DNA of 64,000 bases from Peteryoungia aggregata LMG 23059 (GCF_030814435.1 NZ_JAUSUW010000014.1:1-64000); one strand, 5' to 3'; positions 1 through 8,860 are shown, counted from the first letter of the stretch. Program-made: numbers and translations. The notes: generated by a model from the letters alone, not told the origin.

Positions 1-350
1 GCTTATCGACCTCCTCAAAAGACAATGACTGTCAGGCATGTCTATGAACATCTGTCAGGAATGTCTCCGGGCTTTACACTTGTCCCGAGGATCTATTGCC
101 GCTGCTATTGGCTCGACGTTTAGAACCTTCCCTGAAGCGTCCCCTTCACAACCACCCTTGGCAGATCCTCGGGACAAGCCCGAGGATGACGGCGGGTGTG
201 GGCCGGGCAGTGCCAGTCATTGAACGTGAGCCGCCTCCTCTAGACAGGGCCTTTTCCGGGGGCGAACCGATCGTCGGTTCGGACGGCTGGACTTCGGCCA
301 CCGATGCTGGCACGCCGTTGACTGGTCATCAGACAAATCGAGTCTCCCCG
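1..350. other. intergenic leader with a short palindromic repeat
   Basis: No convincing gene is seen upstream of the MFS transporter. Short open frames here have no recognisable domain. Positions 165-187 form a perfect 9-bp inverted repeat (ATCCTCGGG, 5-base loop, CCCGAGGAT), a type of dispersed palindrome common between rhizobial genes. No clear promoter could be assigned. Confidence 0.5.
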
Positions 351-1517
351 ATGCATTTCCAGCCGCAGTACCGCGTCTATATCGCCTTCTTTCTCTTCGC
401 CATGTCGACAGGCTCGCTGTTCTCGCGGTTGCCTGACCTGCAGGTGCAGCTCTCGGTCAACAAGGCGGAGCTGGGGCTGACGTTGATCGGCATGGCGATC
501 GGCTCGCTGATCTCGCTCACCCTCTCCTCCCCGCTGATCGTCCGGCTCGGCTCGCGCACGACGCTGGCCATCTCGCTGCTCGGCGTGATGGCGCTCTTGT
601 CCCTGATCTCTCTTCTGCCGTCCGCGCCCTTCGTCTTTGCCACGCTCTTTGCCGTTGGGCTTCTGGCTGGCGCGCTGGAGATCTGCCTCAATGTCGAGAT
701 CGGGCGGATCGAGGAGCAGGCGGGTTTCGGCATCATGAACCGCGCGCATGGCTGCTGGAGCCTCGGCTTCTTCGTCACTGCGGTTACCGCCTCGCTGGTA
801 CGGCAGGCGGGGGTGACGATGCAGGTGCATATGCATGTGCTGCTGGGGCTGATGTTCGTCATCGGCGCAATCACACTCGCGGGCATGAAGAATGCGCCTG
901 TCCTCACCACCGCCGGAGCCGAGGACAAGGCACCGCATTTCGCGCTGCCGACGCTTTCACTGCTGCCGCTCTGCATCATCGGCACCTCGGCCTTCCTGAT
1001 CGAAGGGGCGGGCATCGACTGGTCGACGATCTACATGGAAGAGGTCTTCGACGTCTCGCCCTTCATCTCCGGCTCGGGGCTGACGCTGTTTGCCTTCTTC
1101 ATGGCGCTGGCCCGCCTCACCGTCGACCCGGTGGTCGATCGCCACGGGGCACGGCTGGTGGGCCGCGTGCTGCTTTCGATCGCGGCACTGGGGATCGCCA
1201 TGGCCTGGCTTGCGCCGCATCCCTATCTGGCTCTGCTCGGCTTTGCGCTGATGGGCGCAGGCTGCAGCGCGGTCTATCCGATGGCCGTCTCGGCCGCTGC
1301 CCAACGCACGGACCGGCCGGCGGTGATCAATGTCGCGGCAATCGCGCAGATGGCCTTTGTCGTCTTCTTCCTCGGCCCGCCGCTGCTCGGTTTCGTGGCC
1401 GAAGCCTTCGGCATCCGCAACGCCTATCTCGTCTGCCTGCCGCTGGTGCTCGGCTCTATCCTCGCCAGCGGCGCGCTGCCGGTCGGGCCGGCCCGGCGGG
1501 GGAAGGCGGCGGAATAG
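351..1517 (+). CDS. MFS transporter
   Basis: This 388-residue inner-membrane protein has about twelve hydrophobic segments and an N-terminus typical of the major facilitator superfamily. The loop after the second helix holds an R-x-G-S-R-T stretch, matching the basic loop of the family. An open frame extends upstream to 96, but that segment is low-complexity intergenic sequence without hydrophobicity. I therefore start at ATG 351 (MHFQPQYR), directly before the first transmembrane segment. The closest look-alikes are YbjJ/fucose-permease-like carriers, but the substrate cannot be read from the sequence. The gene stands alone and converges on the lysozyme-inhibitor gene 3 bases downstream. Confidence 0.85.
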   Translation: MHFQPQYRVYIAFFLFAMSTGSLFSRLPDLQVQLSVNKAELGLTLIGMAIGSLISLTLSSPLIVRLGSRTTLAISLLGVMALLSLISLLPSAPFVFATLFAVGLLAGALEICLNVEIGRIEEQAGFGIMNRAHGCWSLGFFVTAVTASLVRQAGVTMQVHMHVLLGLMFVIGAITLAGMKNAPVLTTAGAEDKAPHFALPTLSLLPLCIIGTSAFLIEGAGIDWSTIYMEEVFDVSPFISGSGLTLFAFFMALARLTVDPVVDRHGARLVGRVLLSIAALGIAMAWLAPHPYLALLGFALMGAGCSAVYPMAVSAAAQRTDRPAVINVAAIAQMAFVVFFLGPPLLGFVAEAFGIRNAYLVCLPLVLGSILASGALPVGPARRGKAAE

Positions 1518-1520
1518 CTG

Positions 1521-1952
1521 TCAACGGGTGAGGAAGGTCAGCTCTTCCGGCGTCGGGTCGCCGAAGATCTTGATGCCGAGCTTGGCGTCGGAGATGTAGA
1601 GCAGCGCCCGCTTGCCATCCTCGGAATAGAGGACCCGGATCCAGCTCGTTTCGCAGGTGCGCGGCTCGCAGGCGCGGAAGAGTTGCATGCGCTTGCCCTT
1701 CACCGCCACTTCCTCGGACGCCAACGCGACATAACGCGGCTGGCGCACCAGCGCGCGCACCCAGAAGGGCAGGCCCGGCTTGCCCTTGAGCATCTCCATC
1801 AGGCTGTCGCGATGGGGCGGGGACGTGGCGAGCACGCTCGGCAGGTAGTTGCCGGCGAGCGAGGTAGAGGCCGTCTGGGCGTGGAGGGGGGCGGCGCTCA
1901 GACTGAGCACGGCAAGGAGAACAAGCTCAGTCCAGACGCGGCTTAACTTCAC
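1521..1952 (-). CDS. Ivy-like c-type lysozyme inhibitor, periplasmic
   Basis: This 143-residue secreted protein has a clear signal peptide (about residues 1-25, ending near LHAQ). The mature part resembles the Ivy (inhibitor of vertebrate lysozyme) family. It has a conserved two-cysteine loop of the CEPxTC type (family: C-x-P-H-D-C), followed by a beta strand and a segment like the family's VLYSxDGKRA. The inhibitory CKPHDC histidine is not conserved here (CEPRTC), so inhibitory strength is uncertain. The start is GTG at 1952. Its GTGA overlaps the stop of the preceding 62-codon frame, suggesting translational coupling. Known family members protect the cell wall from host or competitor lysozyme. 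Confidence 0.7.
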   Translation of the reverse strand: MKLSRVWTELVLLAVLSLSAAPLHAQTASTSLAGNYLPSVLATSPPHRDSLMEMLKGKPGLPFWVRALVRQPRYVALASEEVAVKGKRMQLFRACEPRTCETSWIRVLYSEDGKRALLYISDAKLGIKIFGDPTPEELTFLTR

Positions 1953-2137
1953 GCCCCGTTCCCCGTCACCGGAAAATGAAGAGCCTCGTAGTGTTCGAGG
2001 AGCGCAACTAGGCGGTCGAATTCCAGCGCGTCTGCGGTGCCATCTTCAGGCTCATGGTCGAAAAACGGGCGAACCGCCGAGAGCATGGCTCGATAATCGC
2101 TGTCGTTGGCAATCTCTTTCAACACGGCTCGCTGCAC
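1949..2137 (-). pseudogene. truncated HigA-like antitoxin N-terminal remnant
   Basis: This 62-residue frame (GTG start) resembles the N-terminal dimerisation part of HigA-type antitoxins. It has a DYRAML...EPEDGT pattern and then L-x-x-L-L-E-H-Y-E-x-x-H-F-P, like the family's LVxLIEAYExxHFP. The HTH DNA-binding domain that should follow is absent. The frame ends in GNGA and its stop overlaps the start of the Ivy-like gene by 4 bases. No HigB toxin lies upstream. It may be a decayed antitoxin, or a short leader ORF that now couples translation into the inhibitor gene. The resemblance is by eye. Confidence 0.5.
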
Positions 2138-2218
2138 CTCAGCAGAATTGTCTGCACCGTCAGACCATCATTTCCATTGATTGTACTTGCATCGGCCGCC
2201 CGTCGGCAACCTGCCGCC

Positions 2219-5200
2219 TCACACCAGATCCCTTTCCCGCAGCGCCTCCGCCGTCTGCAGGTCGACCGACACCAGCTGGCTGACGCCCTGTTCGGCCATG
2301 GTGACGCCGAAGAGGCGGTTCATGCGGGCCATGGTGATGGGGTTGTGGGTGATGATGACGAAGCGGGTTTCCGTGGAGGCGGCCATTTCGTCCATCAGGT
2401 TGCAATAGCGCTCGACATTGTGGTCGTCGAGCGGCGCGTCGACTTCGTCCAGCACGCAGATCGGCGCGGGGTTGGTCAGAAACACCGCGAAGATGAGCGC
2501 CATGGCGGTCAGCGCCTGTTCGCCGCCTGAGAGCAGGGTCATGGTCTGCGGTTTCTTGCCCGGTGGGCGGGCGAGGATTTCCAGGCCGGCTTCCAGCGGG
2601 TCGTCGCTTTCGATCAGTTGCAGTTCCGCCGTGCCGCCGTTGAAGAGGTGGGTGAAGAGGCGCTGGAACTGGGCGTTGACCACGTCGAAGGCGGCGATCA
2701 GGCGTTCGCGGCCTTCGCGGTTCAGGCTCTGGATGGCGCCGCGCAGCTTGCGGATCGCATCGATGATGTCGTCCCGCTCCTTGATCAGGGCCGCGAGCTT
2801 TTCCGACAGTTCCTTCTGCTCTTCTTCTGCGCGCAGGTTGACGGCGCCGAGGCGCTCGCGCTCCATCTTCAGACGGTCAAGGTTGCGCTCGACCTCGCGC
2901 AGGTCGCCGATCTCGCTCGGGTCCTTCAAGCCCGTCAGGCGGAAGGCCTCATGCGGGCCGACATTCAGGGTCTCGCGGATTCGGGTCTCGGCTTCGATAC
3001 GCCAGTCGCGGGCCGACACCAGACGCTCTTCGGCGCGGCCGCGCTTTTCGCGTGCTTCAGCGAGTTCGGCGAGCGCGGCAGCCGCCTTCTGGTCGGCCTC
3101 GCGCTGGCGGGTCTCGGCTTCGATCAGCCGATCGGCGGCCTCGCGGCGGTCCTTCTCGGCCTTGTCGAGGGCGGTCATCAGGTTGCGGCGCTTGTCCTCG
3201 AATTCGTCGGGCGCCATTTCGAGATCGGTGATCTCGTCACGGGCTTCCGCCTCGCGCTCGCGCAGGGTCGCGATGTGTTCTTCGGCAGATTTGGCGCGGC
3301 TCTGCCAGTTCTGCTTTTCCTGGCGGATCGAGAGGATGCGGCGGCGGCGCATTTCGTCTTCGCGGGCGAGCCCCTCGAAACGGGCGCGGGCTTCGGCGAG
3401 CAGGCCACGGTCGCGGGCGACGACGGCCTCCGCCTCGCGCAGGCGGGCGTCGAGGGCGGAGAGATCGGGCGTCTCCTCCATCTCGATGCGGGCGGTTTCC
3501 TCCTGCTCGACGATTTCCTCGATCTGACCCTTCAGGCCGTTCACCGCCTCCTCGATCACCTCGCGGCGGCGGATGAGGTCGCCCGAGGCGCGTTCGGCCT
3601 GAGCGAGCGCGTCGCGGGCTTCGGCGAGCGCGCGGACCGTCAGGCGGCTGCGGTCGCGGGCGTCGGTCAGGCGGGCCTCTTCGGTGCGGATGGCATCGGC
3701 GGCCTCGCTAAGGCGATCCTCGGCCTCGACCATCTGGTCGCGGGCTTCCTCGGTCTCGATCTCGATTTCGGCAAGCCGGTTCTTCTGGGCAAGGCGGAGT
3801 GCCGCGGCACTCGGGGCATCGGCGCCGGTGATATGGCCATCCCAGCGATAGACCGCTCCATCGCGGGTGACGAGGCGCTGGCCGGGGGCGAGTTTGGCCA
3901 TGAGGGCGAGTGCTTGGGCTTCCTCGATGACGCCGATCTGGCGGAGCGCGCGAGTAAGCGCTGCCGGCGCGCGGACATGGGAGATCAGGGGCTTGGCGCC
4001 TGAAGGCAAGCCCGGGTCCCCTGCCCCGTCGCCATTGTCGTGCCAGTGGGCGGGGGCGGATTGGTCGAGCGCGCTGTCGAGATCGTCGCCAAGGGCGGCA
4101 CCGAGCGCGGTTTCATAACCGCGATCAACGGAGAGCTCATCGGCGACCGGCGGAAAATCGCCTGTCGTGGTCGAGGCCAGGATGCGGGCGATGGTGCGGG
4201 CTTCGGTCTCCAGACCGTTGACGCGGGCGCGCGCGGCTTCGAGCGGCTGGCGCAGATGGCTTTCGGTGCGGCGGGCCTCAGTCAGAGCCGCTTCTGCCTC
4301 CATGGCGGCACTCTCGGCGTCAGCCACGGCCTGCTCGGCGATCTCGACCATTTCGCGCTTTTCGTCCGGATCGGGGAGAGCCGCGATGCGGTCGGAGATT
4401 TCGGCGAGTTCGCGGGAGGCGTCCGACACCTGGCGCTCCAGCCTTGCGCGGCGCTCGGCGAGGTCGCGGATGGCGCGTTCCAGCTGGTGGCGTCCGGCGG
4501 CGGCTTCGGCGCGCTCGGCGGTCAGCCGGGTGAAGTCACGTTCGCTGTCGGCAAGCGTTGCGGCGGCGGCGTCGAAACTTTCCTTTGCCTCTTCGGCAAA
4601 ACGGCCGGCATCGGCGAGGATGTCCTCGAGTTCGGCCTCTTCTTCCGCCAGCCGCTGGATGACCTCGGCATTTTCAGAAACCAGACGCTCCTCACGGCGG
4701 ATGTCCTCGTCGAGCTGCGCGAGACGGCGGGTGAGTTCGTCGCGGCGGCGCAGGATGCGACTGGCTTCCTCGTCGAGCTGGCTGCGGGCGATCTGCAGAC
4801 GCTGGAGGCTTGCTGCACATTTCGCCTCCTCCTCGCGCAGTTCCGGCATCTTGAGGCTCGCCACAGCCTGGAGCTTTGCCGCCTCCATCTGGTGGTTCGC
4901 CTTTTCGGCGACCGTGGACATGGCCTGGTTCAAGGCGCTTTCGGCCTCGCCCTCGGCCTGCTTGGCCTGCGCCCAGCGGATGTGCAGGAGCATTGCCTCG
5001 TGCGCGCGGATATCGGCGGAGAGTTGTTTGAAGCGGTTGGCCTGGCGGGCCTGGCGCTTCAGGCTCTCGATCTGGCTTTCGAGCTGGGCGGTGATGTCTT
5101 CCAGGCGCTCCAGATTGGTCTCGGCGGCGCGCAGCCTGAGTTCCGCCTCGTGGCGGCGCGAATGCAGGCCGGAAATGCCAGCGGCCTCTTCCAGCAATTG

Positions 5201-5683
5201 CCGGCGAGCCTGGGGCTTGGCCTGGATCAGCTCGCCGATGCGGCCCTGGCCGACCATGGAGGGCGAGCGGGCGCCGGTCGAGGCATCGGCGAAGAGAAGC
5301 TGCACGTCCTTGGCGCGGGCCTCCTTGCCATTGATGCGGTAGACCGATCCATTGCCGCGTTCGATCCGGCGGGTCACCTGGATCTCGTCGGCATCGTTGA
5401 AGGCGGCGGGCGCCGTGCGGTCGGAATTGTCGAGATAGAGGCCGACTTCCGCCGAATTGCGGGCGGGGCGGTTTCCCGAACCGGAGAAGATCACGTCGTC
5501 CATTCCGGACGCGCGCATGTTCTTGTAGGAGTTCTCGCCCATGACCCAGCGCAGCGCTTCGACAAGGTTCGACTTGCCGCAGCCATTCGGCCCGACAATG
5601 CCGGTGAGGCCGCGCTCGATGATGAATTCCGAGGGCTCGACGAAGGACTTGAAGCCGACGACGCGCAGGCGGTTGAATTTCAT
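2219..5683 (-). CDS. smc: chromosome segregation SMC protein
   Basis: This is the 1154-residue SMC ATPase, which organises and segregates the chromosome as a dimer with ScpA/ScpB. The Walker A motif GPNGCGKSN lies at residues 31-39. Two long Glu/Arg/Ala-rich coiled coils flank a hinge at about residues 520-650. The ABC signature LSGGEQ and the Walker B segment ending in LDEVDAPLDD are near the C-terminus. Length is normal for bacterial SMC. The open frame runs 49 codons further upstream, but that part translates the intergenic repeat at 5690-5740. I therefore start at ATG 5683 (MKFNRLRVVGFKSF), the universal SMC N-terminus. In rhizobia it usually follows a dsbA-like gene, as here. Confidence 0.98.
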   Translation of the reverse strand: MKFNRLRVVGFKSFVEPSEFIIERGLTGIVGPNGCGKSNLVEALRWVMGENSYKNMRASGMDDVIFSGSGNRPARNSAEVGLYLDNSDRTAPAAFNDADEIQVTRRIERGNGSVYRINGKEARAKDVQLLFADASTGARSPSMVGQGRIGELIQAKPQARRQLLEEAAGISGLHSRRHEAELRLRAAETNLERLEDITAQLESQIESLKRQARQANRFKQLSADIRAHEAMLLHIRWAQAKQAEGEAESALNQAMSTVAEKANHQMEAAKLQAVASLKMPELREEEAKCAASLQRLQIARSQLDEEASRILRRRDELTRRLAQLDEDIRREERLVSENAEVIQRLAEEEAELEDILADAGRFAEEAKESFDAAAATLADSERDFTRLTAERAEAAAGRHQLERAIRDLAERRARLERQVSDASRELAEISDRIAALPDPDEKREMVEIAEQAVADAESAAMEAEAALTEARRTESHLRQPLEAARARVNGLETEARTIARILASTTTGDFPPVADELSVDRGYETALGAALGDDLDSALDQSAPAHWHDNGDGAGDPGLPSGAKPLISHVRAPAALTRALRQIGVIEEAQALALMAKLAPGQRLVTRDGAVYRWDGHITGADAPSAAALRLAQKNRLAEIEIETEEARDQMVEAEDRLSEAADAIRTEEARLTDARDRSRLTVRALAEARDALAQAERASGDLIRRREVIEEAVNGLKGQIEEIVEQEETARIEMEETPDLSALDARLREAEAVVARDRGLLAEARARFEGLAREDEMRRRRILSIRQEKQNWQSRAKSAEEHIATLREREAEARDEITDLEMAPDEFEDKRRNLMTALDKAEKDRREAADRLIEAETRQREADQKAAAALAELAEAREKRGRAEERLVSARDWRIEAETRIRETLNVGPHEAFRLTGLKDPSEIGDLREVERNLDRLKMERERLGAVNLRAEEEQKELSEKLAALIKERDDIIDAIRKLRGAIQSLNREGRERLIAAFDVVNAQFQRLFTHLFNGGTAELQLIESDDPLEAGLEILARPPGKKPQTMTLLSGGEQALTAMALIFAVFLTNPAPICVLDEVDAPLDDHNVERYCNLMDEMAASTETRFVIITHNPITMARMNRLFGVTMAEQGVSQLVSVDLQTAEALRERDLV

Positions 5684-5689
5684 GCTTTT

Positions 5690-5740
5690 ACCCTCCCCTT
5701 GAGGGGGAGGGTCGGACCGCAGGTCCGGGGTGGGGTGATG
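5690..5740. repeat. dispersed GC-rich hairpin repeat, copy 1
   Basis: CCCTCCCC TT GAGGGGGAGGG forms a strong hairpin. It is followed by a second small hairpin (GGACCGCAGGTCC) and a GGGGTGGGGTGAT tail. A nearly identical copy, with one difference in about 49 bases, lies at 27870-27919, and a variant in reverse orientation at 27991-28050. It sits immediately upstream of smc, so it may affect the smc leader transcript. Confidence 0.75.
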
Positions 5741-5796
5741 CCGCGACAACTGCCAAGTGAGGTTACATAGCTGGAAACGCCGGCGTCTAGCCAGTT

Positions 5797-5981
5797 CGCC
5801 CCCCTCTGCACTGCCGGGCATCTCCCCCACGAGGGGGGAGAGCGGCGCGCGGTTATTGTCGCGGTTGCCACTGGCGTCGCGTTCGGGGTTGATGGTGCGG
5901 TCGGGACGCTGCAGCGAGAGGCGAGCGAGTTTCCACTCTCCCCCCTTGTGGGGGAGATGCCCGGCAGGGCAGAGGGGGGTA
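5797..5981. repeat. inverted pair of a second GC-rich intergenic repeat
   Basis: Positions 5797-5842 and 5935-5981 are inverted copies of the same roughly 46-base unit (C6TCTGC..TGCCGGGCATCTCCCCC and its complement) with about two mismatches. Together with the 92 bases between them they could form a long stem-loop. The layout resembles rhizobial RIME/REP-like elements. There is no coding potential. Confidence 0.7.
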
Positions 5982-6007
5982 GCGCCTGATGCAGCGTCGC
6001 GGATGCG

Positions 6008-6055
6008 CCCCTCATCCGGCTGCCGCCACCTTCTCCCCGCAGGCGGGGAGAAGGG
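6008..6055. repeat. third GC-rich intergenic repeat
   Basis: The unit CCTCATCCGGCTGCCGCCACC is followed by the hairpin TTCTCCCCGC AG GCGGGGAGAA. The same CTCATCC / TTCTCCCCGC..GGGGAGAAG architecture occurs at 24827-24958. With the two preceding elements it fills the 417-base gap between smc and the dsbA-like gene. I see no gene in that gap. Confidence 0.65.
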
Positions 6056-6100
6056 CCATAGAAGGCGCCATCGGCGCCCGTCAGCATGACGAAACGTCGG

Positions 6101-6850
6101 TCAGAGCAGGCTGTCGATGAGGGCCGACATGGTGTCAACCGACATGTCCCCCGAATAGGCCTTGCCATTGATCAGGAAGGTCGGGGTCGACTGGACACCG
6201 AATTCCTCAGCACCGCGGTCGCGGACTGCCGACACATCACCGGCAAGCTGTGCGTTCGTCAAGCAGGCGTCGAAGCTCTCCTGTGTAAAACCGGCAAGCT
6301 TAGACATCTGCAGCATGGCGCCGCGCACGTCGCCGTCAGCGGGTGCTGCCCAGGTGCGCTGCTGCTTCAGGAGTGTCGAGACGAAGGGGAAGAACTTGTC
6401 TTCGGTGGTGCAACGGGCCAGCATGAAGGCGGCGAGCGAGGCGGTGTCCTGCGGGAAGGGGAACTCGCGCACGACGAAATAGACCTTGCCGGTGTCGACA
6501 TATTTGGTCTTGATCGCATCGAAGGTGTTGGCGTGGAAATTGGCGCAATGCGAGCAGGTCATCGACATGTATTCGATGACCTTGACCGGGGCATTGGCAT
6601 CGCCGAGCGTCATTTCCTTGAGCGGACCCGGCTTCAGCGCTTCCTCCATGTCGACGTCGCGGTCGGCGGTCGGGATCTCGACGGCAGGCGTCGTGGAGGC
6701 GGTGGTCTCGTTGCTGACCGCCGGCTTGGCCTCAGCGCTTGCAGCCTTGTCTTCGCTGTCACTGCAGGCGGTGAGTGCCATGGAGACTGCGGCGATGGCG
6801 ATGCCGCCGAGGAGACGGCGCTTGGTGATCGAGAGTTCGGAAGTCGACAT
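6101..6850 (-). CDS. DsbA-family thiol-disulfide lipoprotein
   Basis: This 249-residue protein has an N-terminal signal with a lipobox (LTAC, Cys about residue 29), so it is probably a membrane-anchored periplasmic lipoprotein. A roughly 60-residue low-complexity linker follows. Then comes a thioredoxin fold with the CxxC motif CSHC in SMTCSHCANFH, and a cis-proline segment (QSTPTFLINGK) near the C-terminus. This is the BdbD/DsbA-like group (Thioredoxin_4) that oxidises or isomerises periplasmic thiols. AGGT lies upstream of ATG 6850. In relatives from memory the order is dciA-like, dsbA-like, smc; here roughly 10 kb separates the first two genes. Confidence 0.9.
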   Translation of the reverse strand: MSTSELSITKRRLLGGIAIAAVSMALTACSDSEDKAASAEAKPAVSNETTASTTPAVEIPTADRDVDMEEALKPGPLKEMTLGDANAPVKVIEYMSMTCSHCANFHANTFDAIKTKYVDTGKVYFVVREFPFPQDTASLAAFMLARCTTEDKFFPFVSTLLKQQRTWAAPADGDVRGAMLQMSKLAGFTQESFDACLTNAQLAGDVSAVRDRGAEEFGVQSTPTFLINGKAYSGDMSVDTMSALIDSLL

Positions 6851-7035
6851 GGGTCAGTTACCTGCTTGCAAGGGTCTTGGATGGGTCCACCGTTATAACG
6901 GCAAATGGCGCCAAACAAGGCAGGGTCCCCCCCGAAAAATCAAAGTTCCGTGACCTTTTGACGCCATCCCCCTCAAAGAGCATGGGTTCGCCGGGCGCAT
7001 CGCCTGCCGAACCCCGCAGCCGGTGGAGAACCGTG

Positions 7036-7389
7036 TCAACCTCCCGTCGGGCGGCTGACCAGCGATTGCACCGTATAGACAAGGATCGCGATGCCGACGG
7101 CACCCATCGCCGCCACGCCGAGCAAGACGATCACGTCAACCGGGCCGCCGATGTCACCGAAGCCGGAGCGGGTGACAGCCTGGACGAACCAGACGGCGCC
7201 GACGGCACCCACAGGCATGGCCAACTGGGCCAGCAGGAACTTCTTCCAGGAGACGCGGCGGTCGCGGATCAGGACGTAGAGATAGGCAAGCGTGATCACG
7301 GCGGCGACCACGACCATCACCCAGAACAGGGTGCGGCCGAAGATCTCCTCGAGAACGGCAACGAGCATTCCGACAGTCATGTCCTTCAT
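7036..7389 (-). CDS. small integral membrane protein (DUF5368-like), SQR partner
   Basis: This 117-residue protein has three hydrophobic segments (about residues 18-41, 52-70 and 85-108) and the N-terminus MKDMTVGMLVAVLEEIFG. It resembles the small DUF5368-type family that I associate with flavoprotein sulfide oxidoreductases; the name is from memory and unverified. GAGGAGG lies 6 bases before ATG 7389 and 3-9 bases after the stop of the SQR gene, so the two genes are clearly one operon. A role in anchoring or quinone coupling of SQR is inference. The 185 bases between this gene and dsbA show no gene. Confidence 0.7.
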   Translation of the reverse strand: MKDMTVGMLVAVLEEIFGRTLFWVMVVVAAVITLAYLYVLIRDRRVSWKKFLLAQLAMPVGAVGAVWFVQAVTRSGFGDIGGPVDVIVLLGVAAMGAVGIAILVYTVQSLVSRPTGG

Positions 7390-7399
7390 GGCATCCTCC

Positions 7400-8701
7400 T
7401 CAGGCGCGGCCGCGCAGCATGGCGTTGTAGGTGGGCTTCAGGGCGATCTCCTTCATCAACCAGGAAATCCAGAGCTCTTCGAGTGGCGCAATCAGCCCCG
7501 GGAAGGACGGCACGAGATTGTCCTTGTAATCGAACTCGACGAGCATGGCGGAACCGATGCGGGTGATCAGCGGGCAGGACGTGTAGCCGTTGTAGCTTTC
7601 CTTGCTCTCGCGACCCTCAATCTGCGCGACCAGTTGGTCGACGGCGACCGGCACCTGCCATTTGACGCTGGCGGCCGTCTTGCCCTTGGGCACCCCGGCG
7701 ATGTCACCGACGGCAAAGACCTCTGGATAGCGCGTGTGGCGCAGGGTGTGCTTGTCGACCTCGACCCAGCCCTGCCCGACCCACTTGTCGGCCCAGGGCA
7801 GCGGGCTGTTGAGGATGACATCCGGCGCGCGCATGGGCGGGATGACATTGGTGAAATCGTAGCCCAGCTCCTTGTCACCTTCCGGCGTGGTGAATGTGGC
7901 GATCTTCCGCACCGGGTCAATCTTCTTCATCACGTGTTCGTAGACCGTATCGATGCCGCGCTCTTCATAGAGCATGCGCACCTTTTCGGAGACGATCGGC
8001 ACGCCGAAGAGTGCCTTGTTGTGGGCGGCATAGACGATCTTCGAATTGCTGCGGGTGCCCTTGCGGGTGAGATAATCCTCGGTGAGGAAGGTGTATTTGA
8101 GCGGCGCGCCGGCGCATTTCATCTCGGTCGCCGGGCGCGAGAAGAGTGCCAGTCCGCCCTTGTCGGTGAAGCGGTTCATTTCGGCCCAAGTCTTCTCGGC
8201 ATAGTCAGGGCCTGCATAGACGGATCCGATGCCGTCCTTGCCGATCAGGTCAAGGGACATGCCTTCGATGGCGGCATAATCGAGCTTGAGGCCAGTGGCG
8301 ACAAAGAGAAAATCATATTCGAGCGCCGTGCCGCCGGTGGTGACGACCTTCTTGCCCTCCGGATCGACCTCGGCTGCGCCCTCCTCGATCCATTCGACGC
8401 CAGATGGCAGCCAGTCACCCGTGCCGGAGACGGAATAGGAGGCAGGCTTGAGACCGGCGGCGATCAGCGTAAAGCCTGGTTGATACCAGTGCTGCTTGCG
8501 CGGATCGAGGATGGTGATCTTCGCTCCGTCCAGGCGAGTGGAAAGCTGGTTGGCCAATGCCGCTCCAGCAGCACCTGCACCAAGGATCAGAATGCGAGCG
8601 CCGGTCTTGACCGGTGTCGCCGTAGCCCGGCCCAAGGGGGCAGCCGCGAGTGCTGCACCGCCGGCCGCCAGACCGAAAAACTGTCGTCTGCTGGTCTTCA
8701 T
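7400..8701 (-). CDS. sulfide:quinone oxidoreductase, Tat-exported
   Basis: This is a 433-residue FAD protein. The N-terminus carries a twin-arginine signal (SRRQFFG then an alanine-rich core). The dinucleotide-binding motif GAGAAG is at about residues 41-46, followed by a WYQPGFTL stretch typical of SQR. The catalytic cysteines are probably C196 (MKCAG) and C376 (TSCPL), with AVGDIAG near 331. SQR oxidises sulfide to polysulfide or sulfur and reduces the quinone pool. ATG 8701 is preferred over the adjacent ATG 8704 because GGGGAGG then sits at a workable spacing. It forms an operon with the downstream membrane gene. Exact SQR type cannot be settled by eye. Confidence 0.88.
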   Translation of the reverse strand: MKTSRRQFFGLAAGGAALAAAPLGRATATPVKTGARILILGAGAAGAALANQLSTRLDGAKITILDPRKQHWYQPGFTLIAAGLKPASYSVSGTGDWLPSGVEWIEEGAAEVDPEGKKVVTTGGTALEYDFLFVATGLKLDYAAIEGMSLDLIGKDGIGSVYAGPDYAEKTWAEMNRFTDKGGLALFSRPATEMKCAGAPLKYTFLTEDYLTRKGTRSNSKIVYAAHNKALFGVPIVSEKVRMLYEERGIDTVYEHVMKKIDPVRKIATFTTPEGDKELGYDFTNVIPPMRAPDVILNSPLPWADKWVGQGWVEVDKHTLRHTRYPEVFAVGDIAGVPKGKTAASVKWQVPVAVDQLVAQIEGRESKESYNGYTSCPLITRIGSAMLVEFDYKDNLVPSFPGLIAPLEELWISWLMKEIALKPTYNAMLRGRA

Positions 8702-8804
8702 CATTTCCTCCCCAGGGCGGCCTAGCCACCACGCTGCTCCAGCTGCTCTTGCCGATCACGCCACCGGCCCCTTCGGGCCTCGGCACACATCAAGGATGCA
8801 ATCG

Positions 8805-8860
8805 GTCTCTATATATACTAATCCGTATCTACAATGCAACGTAGTTATAGATATATAGAC
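8805..8860. promoter_or_regulatory. AT-rich inverted repeat upstream of SQR operon
   Basis: GTCTCTATATATA (8805-8817) and TATAGATATATAGAC (8846-8860) form an imperfect inverted repeat in an otherwise GC-rich region. A smaller CTAC/GTAG pair lies inside. It lies about 100-160 bases upstream of the SQR start and 195-250 upstream of the Slam-like gene on the other strand. It is a candidate operator and promoter for the divergent units. Sulfide-responsive ArsR regulators (BigR/SqrR type) bind AT-rich palindromes in front of such operons, but no such regulator is encoded nearby. The rest of the 8702-9055 gap shows nothing. Confidence 0.4.

Noticed and set aside
38..223. 61-codon frame at the left edge
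   Set aside because: It spans an intergenic palindromic repeat and has no recognisable protein features.
4040..5770. 576-codon open frame on the plus strand opposite smc
   Set aside because: It is a shadow of the GC-rich smc coding sequence; it has no domain or start signal and covers the conserved SMC N-terminus.
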